From Rhodopseudomonas julia (GTDB lineage: Bacteria > Pseudomonadota > Alphaproteobacteria > Rhizobiales > Afifellaceae): a stretch of DNA of 64,000 bases. A program made the translations under genes and the position numbers. Where the stretch lies: assembly GCF_030813515.1 (NCBI RefSeq), contig NZ_JAUSUK010000001.1, positions 62,001-126,000 on the forward strand. Direction: 5' to 3'. The notes under the pieces are model-generated. The model worked only from the letters and a program-made list of their open reading frames with translations, was not told where the DNA came from and ran no database searches. Positions 44,407-53,610 of the stretch are shown in pieces. Position 1 is the stretch's first letter. The number at the start of each line of letters is the position of its first letter.

Positions 44407-45762
44407 CTACTTGTCCTTGAGCCGCGACTTCAGTCCAGAAAGAATTGTCGCGGCGAGCGCATCGTAGTCGCCGTCGAAATGGTGTCCGCCCGTCGTCTCG
44501 ATGATTTCGATGTGTGAATCCGCAAGTGCCGGGCAGACGGTGGCGCGGCTGTCATCGGCGCCATAGACACATTGAAGCTTTGCGGGGTCGATCCGCTCGA
44601 TCTGAGGCAAAGTCGGATGCGAGGAGGCGGAGGCCACGCCGAGCCATCCCGAGACCGTGATTTCGAACTCTGCGGACGGGGCAACGGCGAGAAGCGATAT
44701 CTGGGCGACCTTGGCCTGGTGCGGCGCATCAAGCGCGTTGTAGACCTCCGGCATCATATCGGCGCCGAAAGAATAGCCGACGAGCGCGACGTGGCCGACC
44801 GCCCATTTCGCGGTGTAGGCATCGATCAACCCTGCAAGGTCATGCGCGACCTCTTCGGGCGTCTTCTCCGACCAGAAATAGCGCAAGGAATCGACCCCGA
44901 TCGTGGGAAGGCCCTTCGCCTGGAAGATGCCCGCAATCGTCCTGTCGAGATCCCGCCAGCCACCATCGCCGGAATAGACGATCGCCATGGCATCGACGGC
45001 GGGTGTGGCGGCAAGCTCCACGATCGGCATGTCGGCCGCGCCCTCCTGCTCCCGGGAGGTGAGCTTGAGGAGCGCATCCAGTTTCCCTTCAAATCCCGCC
45101 TCAGCCCCCTCTCCATCGGTCACAGAAACGGCGAAATGCTCGGAGACGAGGTCCGCTATATGGGCTTTGGATGCCTGCGTTGCCGTGGGGGAAAAGTAGA
45201 CATCGACCGGATCGGGCAAAGGGCCCGGAGACAGGCCATAGATGGTCTCGCCCGCCAGGTTCTGGCGCGGCGCCCCGGAGCAGAGCGGCTTCCTTAACGA
45301 GATGCCGGGCGTCGGATCGAGAGCGAGCGTGTGGCCTACCGTCGCCTCCGGCGTTTGGGCCGCAATGGCGATCGCCAGGCCACCACCCGCGCCCTCGCCG
45401 GCGATGATCGGCGCGTGATAATCCGATGTACCTGCCTGTCTCTGAAGCTTGTGGCTCAAGGCCTCGATATCAGAAACGAGATAGGCGCAATCGCCGTCCT
45501 CTGCATCGAGAGCCGCGAGATAGCGAGGCAGGTCCACGCCAACGACGATGGCGCGATGCTCAGCCAGAGACCGGGCAGAGGCATCGTCCTCGTCGCTCCA
45601 GCCGTCCCGATCGGAAATAAGAAAGACAATCCCGCTCACGGGCGCACCGCCATTGAGGATGCGGGCGATCGCCGGCTGACCGGAATCGAGGATGGCAGCC
45701 GACGCGTCAAAACTCGCCGACCCGCAGAGCACGGCCAGAACCGCGCAAAACAGATGCTTCAT
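44407..45762 (-). CDS. acvB: AcvB/VirJ-family periplasmic protein (lysyl-phosphatidylglycerol hydrolase-like)
   Basis: A 451-residue protein with a signal peptide (MKHLFCAVLAVLCGSASFDASA) and two alpha/beta-hydrolase-like halves. The C-terminal VirJ half has MAIVYSGDGGWRDLDR and the nucleophile elbow VGYSFGADMMPE (S331); the N-terminal half has a degenerate elbow (IAGEGAGG). In Agrobacterium, AcvB hydrolyses the lysyl-phosphatidylglycerol made by LpiA, the neighbouring gene. The ATG at 45762 overlaps the lpiA stop by four bases, so the longer frame to 46020 is rejected. Assignment is strong by domain and context. Confidence 0.88.
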   Translation of the reverse strand: MKHLFCAVLAVLCGSASFDASAAILDSGQPAIARILNGGAPVSGIVFLISDRDGWSDEDDASARSLAEHRAIVVGVDLPRYLAALDAEDGDCAYLVSDIEALSHKLQRQAGTSDYHAPIIAGEGAGGGLAIAIAAQTPEATVGHTLALDPTPGISLRKPLCSGAPRQNLAGETIYGLSPGPLPDPVDVYFSPTATQASKAHIADLVSEHFAVSVTDGEGAEAGFEGKLDALLKLTSREQEGAADMPIVELAATPAVDAMAIVYSGDGGWRDLDRTIAGIFQAKGLPTIGVDSLRYFWSEKTPEEVAHDLAGLIDAYTAKWAVGHVALVGYSFGADMMPEVYNALDAPHQAKVAQISLLAVAPSAEFEITVSGWLGVASASSHPTLPQIERIDPAKLQCVYGADDSRATVCPALADSHIEIIETTGGHHFDGDYDALAATILSGLKSRLKDK

Positions 45763-48377
45763 TTGGAAACCACCCCACGCAAACCGCCGCCGATGAGGAC
45801 CGTGACGTCGGTCAGTGCAATCAAAGGATTGATGCCGCCGGATACGGCCATGTACCTCGGCTCCCAATGTGGATCGAACTTGTCCTTGAAGCCGTGCAGC
45901 CCCTTGAAATGGTAGAACCGCTCGCCGTGCTCGAAGACCGCACGTCCGACCCGGTTCCAGAGCGTCGCAGCGCTTCCCGAGCGAAACCCGGAGAGCGGCG
46001 CCATGCCGAGATCGAACCATTCATATCCCTCCTCTTTGAAGAGAAGGATGAGCTTCAAGAACAGGAAATCCATCGTCCCGTTGGGAGCATCCGGTGCGAC
46101 GCGCATGAGATCGATCGACGCCTCGTACCGCACCTGCGTGGTCAGGAGCGTCGCAAAGGCGATGATCCGCCCCTGGTGCCTGAGGCATGCCACGGGCTGC
46201 GCGGCGACATAGGCTTCATCGAAGGCCCCGAGCGAAAACGCCTTTTCCCGGACGTTGTGATACGCCAGCCAGACGTCTGAAACCGCTTTGAGTTCGTTCA
46301 GGATTTCCGGAACGCGGTCGGCGGGATAGACCTCGAACTCAAAGCCTGCCCGTTCTCCCTTGCGCAACGCGTTGCGGAAGTTCGAGCGCCGGCCGCCTTG
46401 CAGCTCGAAATCGGCAAGTTTCACCTTTGCACTCTCGCCGAGCTTGAACGCGGCGAGACCCGCATCCGCGTAAAGGCTCAAATCGCGTGGCCCGACTTCG
46501 TAGAACACGGCGCGGCCGCCATGCTGCCGCGCGGTCTCGACGAATTTCCACACGAGGCCGGGCCAGGACGCTCTCGCCCCGACGGGGTCGAAAAGCGCGA
46601 CCCATGAACGTCCCTGGCGCGCGAACATGATGAAAGCGGCCCCGTCTTCGGAGAACATCAGGCTCTTGTCTCCCATTCGCACGAGATTCGCATCCGGGCG
46701 TTCCTGTTGCGCGGCGATCGCAACGGCATGCTCAAGCTGTTCGGCGGTCGCCTTTTCGCGAATGCCGGGCCATGGCCTGACGAGAGACCAGACGGCGATC
46801 GTCGCGATCGCGAACGCAATGCCGACGAGCGCGCGGAGGCTGCGCGGAGCATCGGCCGTCACTTCGAACTGCCACCAAAGCTCGTGCGTGTAGGCGACCT
46901 CCTTATAGGCGAACATCATCACCGCGAAGCAGGAGACGAGGATCGTCGCCACGGCCACCAGCCAGCGAAGGCTGAAGGTTTCATGCATCAGCGAGGACGG
47001 ACGCGAGAATTCCGCTCGTGTCGCAAGGAGCGCGATGAGGAGCAGAGAAAGGATGACGGTTTCGCCGACGGCGAGAGCCTTCAAGGGCGCGAATGCCAAA
47101 GCGAGAAGAGTTGCGACAACCGTCACCCACCAGGCGCCGTCGAGACGGAAAAGCAGTCCCCGGGCGGTGATCAGCAAGAGCGTGCCGAGGATGCTCGAGA
47201 GGAAGTGCGCGCCTTCGATGATGGGGAGCGGAACGAAGGCATTCAGAAGGCCGAGACGCTGCGGGGCGGCAGGCGTGAGGCCGGACAGGACGAGCATGCC
47301 TCCCGACAGAAGGCTGAGGGCAGCGAGAACGGGCGGGATGAGTTGGGCAGCGCCCGCCAAAGCCGTGCCCGCGACGGCCCGTCTTGCCTCCAGAGCGATG
47401 ATCGTCAAAGTCGCAGCCGCGAGAGGCAGTGCGTAATAGATCAGACGGTAGAGAACCAGAGCGGCGAGCACACGGTCGACCGGCAAGGTAGCCGAGAGGG
47501 CCGCGATCATCACCGTCTCGAACACGCCGAGACCAGCCGGTACGTGGCTGAGCACGCCGAGCGCGACAGCGATGGCATAGACCGGGACGAAGCCCACAAA
47601 GCCGATCGAATCTTGCGGAAGCAGCACCCACAAGACGGCGGCGGATGCGGTGATATCGAGGAGCGTGATGGCGAGCTGGCGCAGGATCAAGCCGGCGCGA
47701 GGCAGCACGATGTGGACGGAGCGCAGCCGCAAGGTCCGCGCTTGCCGCAAGGAAGCGATCACGGGGGAGAATGCAAGAAGCAGCACCACGCCTCCGGCGG
47801 CACGGAGGAGCGGAACGGGCATCCGGAGAGCCTCGGCAACGGGGCCACCCGCAAAGATCAGGCCAAGACCGGCCGTTGCCACGAGCCCGAGCCCGAAGCC
47901 CGCGGTGATGAAGGCCACGACGCGCGCGATTTCCTCCGGTTTCAGGCCAAGCGGGGTGTAAAACCGGTAACGCACCGCGCCGCCGGAGAGTGGCCCGAAA
48001 CCCGCCGTGTTTCCGACGGCGTAGGCGCAGAAGGACGCGAGCGCGACGCGCGGATAAGGCAGGCGTCTGCCGGCATATTCGAGCCCGGAGACATCATAGA
48101 AGCTCAACGCCAGAAAACTCAGCGCCGTCAGCGCGCCCGCCGCGCCGAGCCGCCACCAGGACACCTCGGAGAGAGCCTCGACGACTGCCGAATAGGTGAC
48201 ATCCTGGGCGAGACGGCTGACGGCGAGAGCCATGAAGGCGAGCAGCACCACGGCCACGCCGGGCGCCAGAAAGCGACGCCAGCGCCGGCGCGGTTGTCTC
48301 TGGCCGTCCAAGCTCTGTCGGTCCGAGCCAGCCGCCTCGTCCGGCGCCGCAACCCGGGAAGATCCCGCAGCCTCCAT
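45759..48377 (-). CDS. lpiA: lysylphosphatidylglycerol synthase LpiA/MprF
   Basis: An 872-residue membrane protein that transfers lysine from Lys-tRNA to phosphatidylglycerol and flips the product, lowering surface charge and raising resistance to cationic peptides. The N-terminal two-thirds is a flippase with about 14 hydrophobic segments; AVGNTAGFGPLSGGAVRYRFY is a family signature. The C-terminal DUF2156 transferase domain (after about residue 560) contains FMFARQGRSWVALFDPVG-like and MDFLFLKLILLFKEEGYEWFDLGMAPLSG segments. ATG 48377 with GGAGG nine bases upstream gives the usual length; ATG 48479 would add 34 residues. Operon with acvB. Confidence 0.93.
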   Translation of the reverse strand: MEAAGSSRVAAPDEAAGSDRQSLDGQRQPRRRWRRFLAPGVAVVLLAFMALAVSRLAQDVTYSAVVEALSEVSWWRLGAAGALTALSFLALSFYDVSGLEYAGRRLPYPRVALASFCAYAVGNTAGFGPLSGGAVRYRFYTPLGLKPEEIARVVAFITAGFGLGLVATAGLGLIFAGGPVAEALRMPVPLLRAAGGVVLLLAFSPVIASLRQARTLRLRSVHIVLPRAGLILRQLAITLLDITASAAVLWVLLPQDSIGFVGFVPVYAIAVALGVLSHVPAGLGVFETVMIAALSATLPVDRVLAALVLYRLIYYALPLAAATLTIIALEARRAVAGTALAGAAQLIPPVLAALSLLSGGMLVLSGLTPAAPQRLGLLNAFVPLPIIEGAHFLSSILGTLLLITARGLLFRLDGAWWVTVVATLLALAFAPLKALAVGETVILSLLLIALLATRAEFSRPSSLMHETFSLRWLVAVATILVSCFAVMMFAYKEVAYTHELWWQFEVTADAPRSLRALVGIAFAIATIAVWSLVRPWPGIREKATAEQLEHAVAIAAQQERPDANLVRMGDKSLMFSEDGAAFIMFARQGRSWVALFDPVGARASWPGLVWKFVETARQHGGRAVFYEVGPRDLSLYADAGLAAFKLGESAKVKLADFELQGGRRSNFRNALRKGERAGFEFEVYPADRVPEILNELKAVSDVWLAYHNVREKAFSLGAFDEAYVAAQPVACLRHQGRIIAFATLLTTQVRYEASIDLMRVAPDAPNGTMDFLFLKLILLFKEEGYEWFDLGMAPLSGFRSGSAATLWNRVGRAVFEHGERFYHFKGLHGFKDKFDPHWEPRYMAVSGGINPLIALTDVTVLIGGGLRGVVSK

Positions 48378-48693
48378 CCCAATCAGCCTCCGACCCCACA
48401 GGACGTGCCAGCGGGCCATTGCCCGCGATCCAAGATGTGGCTTGCGCCTGTATCTCTCATTCGCCTCTGCCCCGTCCACTGGAACCGGAGCGACGGCCTC
48501 ATATTCGAAAAATCGATCTTCGTCGTCGATCCGCGAGGCCCGGCAGCTCCGGCTTCGACCGCTTCAAAGGACTTGGCCAACCATCTGCGCGCCGCTGAAA
48601 CGAGACGAGAGGCAAGAGCCGCACGCCGTTCCAAGAACGGATCTCCGCGCCGGCGGTTTTTGCCTCAGCATTTTCGCAAGACCTCGTCGGACA
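48378..48693. other. 316-bp intergenic region between lpiA and the DUF1003 gene
   Basis: No recognisable gene or terminator was seen. It presumably holds the lpiA-acvB promoter. Confidence 0.4.
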
Positions 48694-49410
48694 TCACGGC
48701 GTCAAACGTTCGATGAGCTTCTCTTGCAGGCGTTCCAGCCTTTCCAACCTTGTGGATTGTTGCGAGAGCTGGTGATCGATCTTCTCATGGAGCTGCCGGA
48801 CCTCCAGCTCGGCTTTCAAGTTGACCTGATAATCGTTCTGCGCCCGCATCCGGTCGCGCGCCTCCTGGCGGCGCTGGCTCATCATGATGATCGGCGCCTG
48901 GATCGCCGCGAGCGTGGACAGCACCAGGTTGAGAAGGATGAACGGGTAAGCATCGTATGGTTTGAAGAGCCAGCCGGTGACATTGAGCATCATCCAGAGG
49001 CCGCAGACGAGCGAAAACGAGAGGATGAAGGTCCATGAACCGCCAAAGGCCGCCACGCGGTCGGCCATCCGGTCGCCGAATGTGGCCCTCTCATCGAAGG
49101 TGATATCCGGCGCGGCGGTGACGATGTCGCCGGTTCTAAGGCTGTCGAGAACCTCCTGCTCCAAGGGGCCGAGGTCGCCATTGGCGTCGCTGAGGAGCTC
49201 CCTCAGAGAGCGCCTTCGATAGGTCTCAAGGTCCTCGGGGCAGATCCAGGACCCCTCCGACCATTGCGGATGGTCCCTTCCGATCAGGGCCGAGATGGCC
49301 GGGCGCACCGCCGCCCACGGAACCGCCCTCTCCTGCCGCAAGCTCTTGCCGCAGACGACGCATGTGGGGCTTTTCGCGCCGCTTTGAGGAGGGGCGTCTG
49401 CGCGTTCCAT
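48694..49410 (-). CDS. DUF1003 membrane protein
   Basis: A 238-residue protein. The N-terminus has a zinc-ribbon-like pair of CxxC-type elements (CVVCGKSL, later WICPEDL). The DUF1003 core follows, with DRMADRVAAFGGSWTFILSF, two membrane helices and the family motif YPFILLNLVLSTLAAIQAPIIMMSQRR. A charged coiled-coil tail ends the protein (LERLERLQEKLIERL). DUF1003 proteins are inner-membrane proteins of unknown function, sometimes called cyclic-nucleotide-binding-like without evidence. It is isolated from lpiA by a non-coding gap. Confidence 0.85.
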   Translation of the reverse strand: MERADAPPQSGAKSPTCVVCGKSLRQERAVPWAAVRPAISALIGRDHPQWSEGSWICPEDLETYRRRSLRELLSDANGDLGPLEQEVLDSLRTGDIVTAAPDITFDERATFGDRMADRVAAFGGSWTFILSFSLVCGLWMMLNVTGWLFKPYDAYPFILLNLVLSTLAAIQAPIIMMSQRRQEARDRMRAQNDYQVNLKAELEVRQLHEKIDHQLSQQSTRLERLERLQEKLIERLTP

Positions 49411-49622
49411 CGGGCTTCACACGACCAAATCCGGAAGCCGGAATTTAACTCCCCCGCCGCAGGCTGACCAGCGCTCAGAGCGTTCTCTTTGGAGACGAAC
49501 AGGCCTCCCGACACGCGGCGTATAACTGTCTTTCGGGGGCAGATTGACCGAAAGCGGAAACCCCGATCACTTCTAAAAGTTGATCGATTATCCAAGCCGC
49601 AACCCTCACGCAAGCTACGTAC

Positions 49623-49649
49623 TTAGAATGCATCTAAATCGGTTATATA
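49623..49649 (+). promoter_or_regulatory. possible promoter/operator of the secretion operon
   Basis: An AT-rich segment with an imperfect palindrome TTAGAATGCATCTAA followed closely by TTATATAA, about 50-75 bp before the start of the repeat-protein gene. The spacing to a -35 box is poor, so a regulated promoter is possible. Confidence 0.3.
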
Positions 49650-49698
49650 AACCAAAAGCTGTGCTCACCTAGAGTTACCACCCCACAGGAGTGCTGCC

Positions 49699-52600
49699 AT
49701 GGCGGATTCATCGGTGAGCCAGAGTTCGGGTCTGGAATCCAAGCTTTACGAGGCGATGGATCTCTTCGACGCCACCAACGTCGTGAGCGGCGTCGACGTT
49801 AACAGCTCCTCCCTGGCCGAAACGTTCGCTGCAGCCCCGCTCAACACGGCAACCAATCTCGCCCGCCCCGACAGCACCACCAACGCCGTCACCAATCTCG
49901 CATCGGACAGCACCTCCGGCCTCATGGCCGACAACGCACTTGAACCCCTGACGTCCGTGCCCGAAGCGGCAACAGCCGGGGCAGACGCAGCCTCCCCGGC
50001 TCGTCCGAACTTCGATGTGAGAGAGCTCGCATCCGACTTCCCCGAAATCTCTGAGGCCGGCGCTTCCGGCACCGCCAATGCCGCGCCAGGCGGCAGTGCA
50101 GCGCTGTCGCCTGGCGCGTTGCAACCCCCCGGCGTTGCTCTCGACGGCAATCCAGACCCCGACCTTCTCGACAATCCTGGCGACCTCCCGGAAACGACGG
50201 ATGCGCCTGATGCTCCCGTTCCAGGTCTCGACCCGGACCTGCCCACGTCCGATAGCCTCCCCGACGATACCGCCGATGACGATGCTCCGGAAACGCTGGT
50301 TGCTGACGGCGACGGGGGCGATACTTCAGACGGGACGGGCCCCAACGACACTCCGACGGACGTGACGCCCGAGGACCCGCTTCCGGATTCCGAGCTTCCA
50401 GATATCGATATCGAGACGCCTGTCGATATTCCGGACACTCTCGACGAGGTCACGGATTTGCTCGATGACACGCTCGATACGAGCACCGATATCATCGACG
50501 ATATTCTCAACGATGGGACGGATAGCCTCACGGATGCGATCGACGATCTTCTCGGCGGCGGAACCGACGGTCCGGCTCAGGATGGCGACACCGATCTTAC
50601 CCTTGACGCTGATCTCGACCTGCCGATCGTCGGGGATATAACCGCCGATCTCGACATCACTCTCGATCCTGTCGAAGAGATTCTGGGTGATATCGATATC
50701 GACATCATCGCTGATGCCGATCTCGGCAATGTCACCGGCGAGATCACGGATGCGGCAGACGAGGTTTTGGAAACGGTCGGTGACATCGCCGACGACCTGA
50801 CCGACACTCTGACGGACGTTGCCGCCGGCACGGGCGATGCTGTCGGTGATCTTGTGGGCGACCTCACCGGAGGTCTTCTCGGCGGCGGAACCGACGGTCC
50901 GGCTCAGGATGGCGACACCGATCTTACCCTCGATGCCGATCTCGGCCTGCCGATCGTCGGGGATATAACCACCGATCTCGACGTCACTCTCGACCCCGTC
51001 GAAGCGCTTGTGGGCGACATCGACGTCGATCTGGTCGCTGACGTGGACCTGACCGGGACGACCGACACGACCATTGAGGCGGTCGCCGAAACCACCTCCG
51101 AGTTGGCAGACACGGCAGGTGGCCTCCTTGATGACGCCGTCGACACCACTCTGGAGAGCGGAACGGACGCCGTCGACGGACTCACAGGTGGCCTTACCGG
51201 CAATCTTCTCGGTGACGACACAGTCGGAGAGCCGGCGCCCGAGGCGAGCGGCGACACCGACCTCACCCTCGATGCCGATCTCGGCCTGCCGCTCGTGGGC
51301 GAGACGACGGCCGATCTTGACGTCAATCTCGACCCCGTCGAAGCGCTTGTGGGCGACATCGACGTCGATCTGGTCGCCGACGTGGACCTCACCGGGACGA
51401 CCGACACGACCATTGAGGCGGTCGGCGAGGTTCTGGAGACCGCTGGCGAGATCACCGACGACCTCACAGCCGATCTGACCGACACGACGGGTGACATAGC
51501 CGAGGCCGTCGACACCACTCTGGAGAGCGGAACCGACGCCGTCGACGGACTTACCGGCGGGCTCACAGGCAATCTTCTCGGTGACGACACAGTCGGAGAG
51601 CCGGCGCCCGAGGCGAGCGGCGACACCGACCTCACCCTCGATGCCGATCTCGGCCTGCCGCTCGTGGGCGAGACGACGGCCGATCTCGACGTCAATCTCG
51701 ACCCCGTCGAAGCGCTTGTGGGTGATATCGACGTCGATCTGGTCACCGACCTCGACCTCACCGGGACGACCGACACGACCATTGAGGCGGTCGGCGAGGT
51801 TCTGGAGACCGCTGGCGAGATCACCGACGACCTCACAGCCGATCTGACCGACACGACGGGTGACATAGCCGAGGCCGTCGACACCACTCTGGAGAGCGGA
51901 ACGGACGCCGTCGACGGACTTACCGGCGGGCTCACAGGCAATCTTCTCGGTGACGACACAGTCGGAGAGCCGGCGCCCGATGCGAGCGGCGACACCGACC
52001 TCACCCTCGATGCCGATCTCGGCCTGCCGCTCGTGGGCGAGACGACGGGCGATCTCGACGTCAATCTCGACCCCGTCGAAGCGCTTGTGGGTGATATCGA
52101 CGTCGATCTGGTCGCCGACCTCGACCTCACCGGGACGACCGACACGACCATTGAGGCGGTCGCCGAAACCACCTCAGAGCTGACCGACACCGCAGGTGGC
52201 CTCCTTGATGACGCCGTCGACACGACCGGGAACGTCGTCGAAGCCGTCGACACCACTCTGGAGAGCAGAACGGACGCCGTCGGCGGACTTACCGGCGGGC
52301 TCACCAGCAATCTTCTGGGTGACGACACAGTCGGAGAGCCGGCGCCCGATGCGAGCGGCGACACCGACCTCACCCTCGATGCCGATCTCGGCCTGCCGTT
52401 CGTGGGCGAGACCACGGCCGATCTCGACGTCACTCTCGATCCCCTCGAAGCGCTTGTGGGCGACATCGACGTCGATCTGGTCGCTGACGTGGACCTGACC
52501 GGGACGATCGACACGACCATTGAGGCGGTCGGCGAGGTTCTGGAGACCGCTGGCGTGATCACCGACGACCTCACAGCCGATCTGACCGACACGACGGGTG

Positions 52601-53601
52601 ACATCGCCGAGGCCGTCGACACCACTCTGGAGAGCGAAACGGACGCCGTCGACGGGCTCACAGGTGGCCTTACCAGCAATCTTCTCGGTGACGACACAGT
52701 CGGAGAGCCGGCGCCTGAGGCGAGCGGCGACACCGACCTCACCCTCGATGCCGATCTCGGCCTGCCGCTCGTGGGCGAGACCACGGCCGATCTCGACGTC
52801 GCTCTCGATCCCGTCGAAGCGCTTGTGGGCGACATCGACGTCGATCTGGTCGCTGACGTGGACCTCACCGGGTCAACCGATGGAACCGTCGAGGCGGTCG
52901 GCGAGGTTCTGGAGACCGCTGGCGTGATCACCGACGACCTCACAGCCGATCTGACCGACACGACGGGTGACATCGCCGAGGCCGTCGACACCACTCTGGA
53001 GAACGGAACGGACGCCGTCGGCGGACTTACCGGCGGACTCACCGGCAATCTTCTCGGTGACGACACAGTCGGAGAGCCGGCGCCTGAGGCGAGCGGCGAC
53101 ACCGACCTCACCCTCGATGCCGATCTCGGCCTGCCGCTCGTGGGCGAGACGACGGCCGATCTCGACGTCACTCTCGACCCCCTCGAAGCGCTTGTGGGCG
53201 ACATCGACGTCGACCTTCAAACGGATGGATCGCTTCTTCAGAGCGAACCGGTTTCCGAGCCGATCGATCTTGAGGTCGATGCCGAGGCCGCGATTGCTCT
53301 CTTCGATCAGCTCGATGCCGACATTGCGGCAAGCCTCGATGGAGACACGACGGCGACAACGGATGGCGAAGACGGGGCGCTTGTCGATCTCTTCACCGAG
53401 CCGGCCGACATTGACGCGGACATGTCGCTCAACGACCTCCTCGGCACGGCAACCGATCCCTTGCTTTCCGACGACGGCCTCTTGAGTGGCAGCGAGACAT
53501 CTCTCACGGAAGCTTCCGCGGATAGTGACAGTTCCGGCAGCCTCAGTCTTCAGCTTGGCACAAGTTTAAGTTTTAAGCTTGGGACAAGCTTCTACCTGTA
53601 A
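49699..53601 (+). CDS. large acidic tandem-repeat protein, predicted type I secretion substrate
   Basis: A 1300-residue protein dominated by Asp, Thr, Gly, Leu and Val, with hardly any Lys or Arg and no Cys seen. Residues 1-295 are a low-complexity acidic region without a Sec signal peptide. From residue 296 come eight repeats, each beginning GDTDLTLDADL; full units are 123 residues and the first two shorter. Each has GDIDVDLVADVDL-like Asp-alternating strands and an Asp/Thr-rich stretch, suggesting a beta-solenoid that could bind calcium. The C-terminus ends in a hydrophobic/aromatic cluster (SLSLQLGTSLSFKLGTSFYL), as uncleaved C-terminal secretion signals do. No RTX nonapeptide is present. 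AGGAG lies seven bases before the ATG. It heads an operon with two ABC exporters and an HlyD adaptor, and is most likely their cargo, perhaps a surface or biofilm protein. Confidence 0.8.
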   Translation: MADSSVSQSSGLESKLYEAMDLFDATNVVSGVDVNSSSLAETFAAAPLNTATNLARPDSTTNAVTNLASDSTSGLMADNALEPLTSVPEAATAGADAASPARPNFDVRELASDFPEISEAGASGTANAAPGGSAALSPGALQPPGVALDGNPDPDLLDNPGDLPETTDAPDAPVPGLDPDLPTSDSLPDDTADDDAPETLVADGDGGDTSDGTGPNDTPTDVTPEDPLPDSELPDIDIETPVDIPDTLDEVTDLLDDTLDTSTDIIDDILNDGTDSLTDAIDDLLGGGTDGPAQDGDTDLTLDADLDLPIVGDITADLDITLDPVEEILGDIDIDIIADADLGNVTGEITDAADEVLETVGDIADDLTDTLTDVAAGTGDAVGDLVGDLTGGLLGGGTDGPAQDGDTDLTLDADLGLPIVGDITTDLDVTLDPVEALVGDIDVDLVADVDLTGTTDTTIEAVAETTSELADTAGGLLDDAVDTTLESGTDAVDGLTGGLTGNLLGDDTVGEPAPEASGDTDLTLDADLGLPLVGETTADLDVNLDPVEALVGDIDVDLVADVDLTGTTDTTIEAVGEVLETAGEITDDLTADLTDTTGDIAEAVDTTLESGTDAVDGLTGGLTGNLLGDDTVGEPAPEASGDTDLTLDADLGLPLVGETTADLDVNLDPVEALVGDIDVDLVTDLDLTGTTDTTIEAVGEVLETAGEITDDLTADLTDTTGDIAEAVDTTLESGTDAVDGLTGGLTGNLLGDDTVGEPAPDASGDTDLTLDADLGLPLVGETTGDLDVNLDPVEALVGDIDVDLVADLDLTGTTDTTIEAVAETTSELTDTAGGLLDDAVDTTGNVVEAVDTTLESRTDAVGGLTGGLTSNLLGDDTVGEPAPDASGDTDLTLDADLGLPFVGETTADLDVTLDPLEALVGDIDVDLVADVDLTGTIDTTIEAVGEVLETAGVITDDLTADLTDTTGDIAEAVDTTLESETDAVDGLTGGLTSNLLGDDTVGEPAPEASGDTDLTLDADLGLPLVGETTADLDVALDPVEALVGDIDVDLVADVDLTGSTDGTVEAVGEVLETAGVITDDLTADLTDTTGDIAEAVDTTLENGTDAVGGLTGGLTGNLLGDDTVGEPAPEASGDTDLTLDADLGLPLVGETTADLDVTLDPLEALVGDIDVDLQTDGSLLQSEPVSEPIDLEVDAEAAIALFDQLDADIAASLDGDTTATTDGEDGALVDLFTEPADIDADMSLNDLLGTATDPLLSDDGLLSGSETSLTEASADSDSSGSLSLQLGTSLSFKLGTSFYL
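50584..53220 (+). repeat. eight tandem units inside the repeat-protein gene
   Basis: Unit starts are at 50584, 50911, 51250, 51619, 51988, 52357, 52726 and 53095. The first two units are 327 and 339 bp; the next five are each exactly 369 bp; the last is truncated. Third-base positions are also highly conserved between units (for example the CTCGTGGGCGAGAC block), which points to recent duplication or gene conversion, and all lengths keep the reading frame. Confidence 0.95.
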
Positions 53602-53610
53602 CTTCTCCCT

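Noticed and set aside
50904-53204. 766-residue minus-strand reading frame, rich in Ser, Arg and Val
   Set aside because: It is the mirror of the repeat gene: the absence of stops follows from the repeated GC-rich codons on the plus strand, and it has no start context or family resemblance.
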